From Planctomycetaceae bacterium (lineage in GTDB: Bacteria; Planctomycetota; Phycisphaerae; Phycisphaerales; SM1A02), in assembly GCA_002684315.1 (NCBI GenBank), contig NYVB01000039.1, forward strand, positions 1-5,782: DNA of 5,782 bases, in the 5' to 3' direction. The position numbers and the translations under genes are program-made. The notes under the pieces are model-generated. The model made no database searches, had not been told where the DNA came from, and saw only the letters and a list, made by a program, of their open reading frames with translations. Shown here piece by piece: positions 4,726 to 5,782 of this stretch. The stretch's first letter is position 1. Each line of letters begins with the position of its first letter.

Positions 4726-5782
4726 GGTTTTCGCGCATCCTTGTCCGAATCAGCTTCTGCAACCACTCGATCTCTCTCGCGATCCCTTCGGACAGTTCCA
4801 GCGAGACCAGGCTTTTCGGGAGCACGTCCCAGGCGTAGGTTTCGACTTCGAGGGGCGGGATGTCGTCACCCAGTGCATCCAGACACTCTCCGATGGCACT
4901 CTGCGTCGTCGAGATCGCGCCGAGCCGATCGGCGAAAAGCGGCACGTGAAAGTGGATCCTCCAGATGCCCGTCTTCTCACGAGTGCTCAACGCAAGATCG
5001 AGATCCTCGATGAGTTCATGTTCTCCTTGATCGTCTCGAAGCACTGTTTGATGCAAATATCTCGCTTCGATGAATCCTGTCAGTGTGTCGTTCTTCTCCT
5101 CGCAATCCGAAGAGAAGTCGATCTCCGGGCAGGACGAGACCTGGATCTTGCCGATCGCGATCCCGTTCGATCGGTAGGTGTCGACGGCGTGTCGTTGCGA
5201 TTCGAACATGACCGCACTGTGGCAGATGTCGTGGCAGACCTGAAGATGTCTTCGACAGGATTCAGGAAGTCGGTCGAAGAGTGCGACCACGTCCTCCGCT
5301 CTGTCGAGAAAGCATCCGGGTTCCGGCTCGAGATCGACGTGCACCCAGCGGCCGGTTTCATCTTCGAGTGCCTGCAGCCATGTCGCCATCTTCGTCAATC
5401 GTTCGATCGGTCCCGCGTCAAGGTCGATCGACTTCCCCCAGCCGACGGGCACCGTCGAGATCGAGATCGATTCCAGGGAATCGGGTGCGAGATCCACGAC
5501 GATCCTGGCAAGCGATCTGGTGTATTCGAGACGGGAGTCATCGCTCCAGTCCGGCCGGTAGACATCGTGTTTGACCACGTCCGCATGAAAGTTCCTCTGC
5601 GGAAAACCGTTCATGGTGAAGACGAAGAGGCCCAGTTCATCGAGATGATCACGCAGCCGGAGGATGTCATCCCGTTTCGCAAGCGACTCCAGCGCGGTTT
5701 CGGGAAGCCAGAGTCCGATTCCAAGTCGATCTCGACCGAGGTGCTCGCGGACGGAGACCGCGTGGGTCTCGAGGTTCGCGAT
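4718..5782 (-). CDS. eboE: EboE-like TIM-barrel metabolite-traffic protein (N-terminus beyond the right edge)
   Basis: The open frame runs through base 5782 without a start, giving 354 visible residues. The ATG at 5612-5614 is internal, because the 56 residues before it match the family: LGIGLWLPETALESLA, then LGLFVFT leading into MNGFPQRNFH. Perhaps 20-40 residues are missing. The fold expected is the xylose-isomerase-like TIM barrel. In visible-fragment numbering, HVDLEPEPGCFL (148-159) and VCHDICHSAVMFE (182-194) carry candidate metal ligands (Glu, Asp, His). IAIGKIQVSS (208-217), HFHVPLF (277-283) and LEVETYAWDVLP (311-322) are further barrel-strand blocks typical of EboE. No membrane segment is seen, so it should be cytosolic. 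Its biochemical activity is not established in any organism I know of; a role in handling or moving a metabolite comes from the ebo work in Nostoc. It overlaps eboC by 8 bases. Confidence in the family is good, based on remembered motifs plus context. Confidence 0.85.
   Translation of the reverse strand: MANLETHAVSVREHLGRDRLGIGLWLPETALESLAKRDDILRLRDHLDELGLFVFTMNGFPQRNFHADVVKHDVYRPDWSDDSRLEYTRSLARIVVDLAPDSLESISISTVPVGWGKSIDLDAGPIERLTKMATWLQALEDETGRWVHVDLEPEPGCFLDRAEDVVALFDRLPESCRRHLQVCHDICHSAVMFESQRHAVDTYRSNGIAIGKIQVSSCPEIDFSSDCEEKNDTLTGFIEARYLHQTVLRDDQGEHELIEDLDLALSTREKTGIWRIHFHVPLFADRLGAISTTQSAIGECLDALGDDIPPLEVETYAWDVLPKSLVSLELSEGIAREIEWLQKLIRTRMRENHE

Noticed and set aside
4718..5614. eboE as a complete 298-residue protein starting at the ATG at 5612-5614
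   Set aside because: The frame stays open to the window edge and the 56 residues before this Met fit the EboE barrel start, so the Met is internal and the gene is truncated by the window.
1..5782. A CRISPR array, tRNA gene, insertion sequence, phage att site or defence system
   Set aside because: No regularly spaced direct repeats, cloverleaf-like sequence, transposase motifs or terminal inverted repeats were seen, and every gene belongs to a housekeeping, ebo or small membrane-protein family.

Overview
The window most likely comes from a planctomycete, probably of the Phycisphaerae group. The base composition is moderately GC-rich, and two membrane proteins carry the CxxCG...CxxCG zinc ribbon that is very common in membrane proteins of that group. 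This placement is an inference from protein style, not a database result. All six genes look intact apart from truncation at the window edges. I see no tRNA, rRNA, mobile element, CRISPR array or long repeat, and no gene-free stretch longer than 60 bases.

Layout. Bases 1-645 on the + strand encode ScpB, the kleisin-associated subunit of the SMC chromosome-segregation complex. It runs tail to tail, with only 6 bases between the stop codons, into a block of five minus-strand genes. In transcription order (right to left) these are eboE (4718-5782, cut by the window edge), eboC (3553-4725), eboF (2184-3533), a small membrane protein with a C-terminal zinc ribbon (1751-2149), and dusB (652-1692), a tRNA-dihydrouridine synthase.

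The three ebo genes are the notable content. eboE and eboC overlap by 8 bases and eboC and eboF are 19 bases apart, so they should be co-transcribed. They are members of the ebo gene set, which is known from cyanobacteria, Bacteroidetes, pseudomonads and eustigmatophyte algal plastids. In Nostoc punctiforme that set has been linked to export of a scytonemin precursor to the periplasm. EboC is a UbiA-family polyprenyl transferase homologue, EboE a TIM-barrel protein, and EboF an alkaline-phosphatase-superfamily protein. A reasonable inference is that they prenylate, modify or move an unknown small molecule at the membrane. The remaining usual members (eboA, eboB, eboD) are not in the window and could lie beyond base 5782.

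Points worth a second look are a zinc ribbon inserted in a cytoplasmic loop of EboC, the loss of several canonical metal ligands in EboF, a strong stem-loop spanning the eboF stop codon, a possible leaderless promoter for dusB, and a striking excess of the tetramer TCGA. I do not see a wholly new system. The closest to one is an ebo cluster of uncharacterised substrate in an unusual host with a modified EboC.
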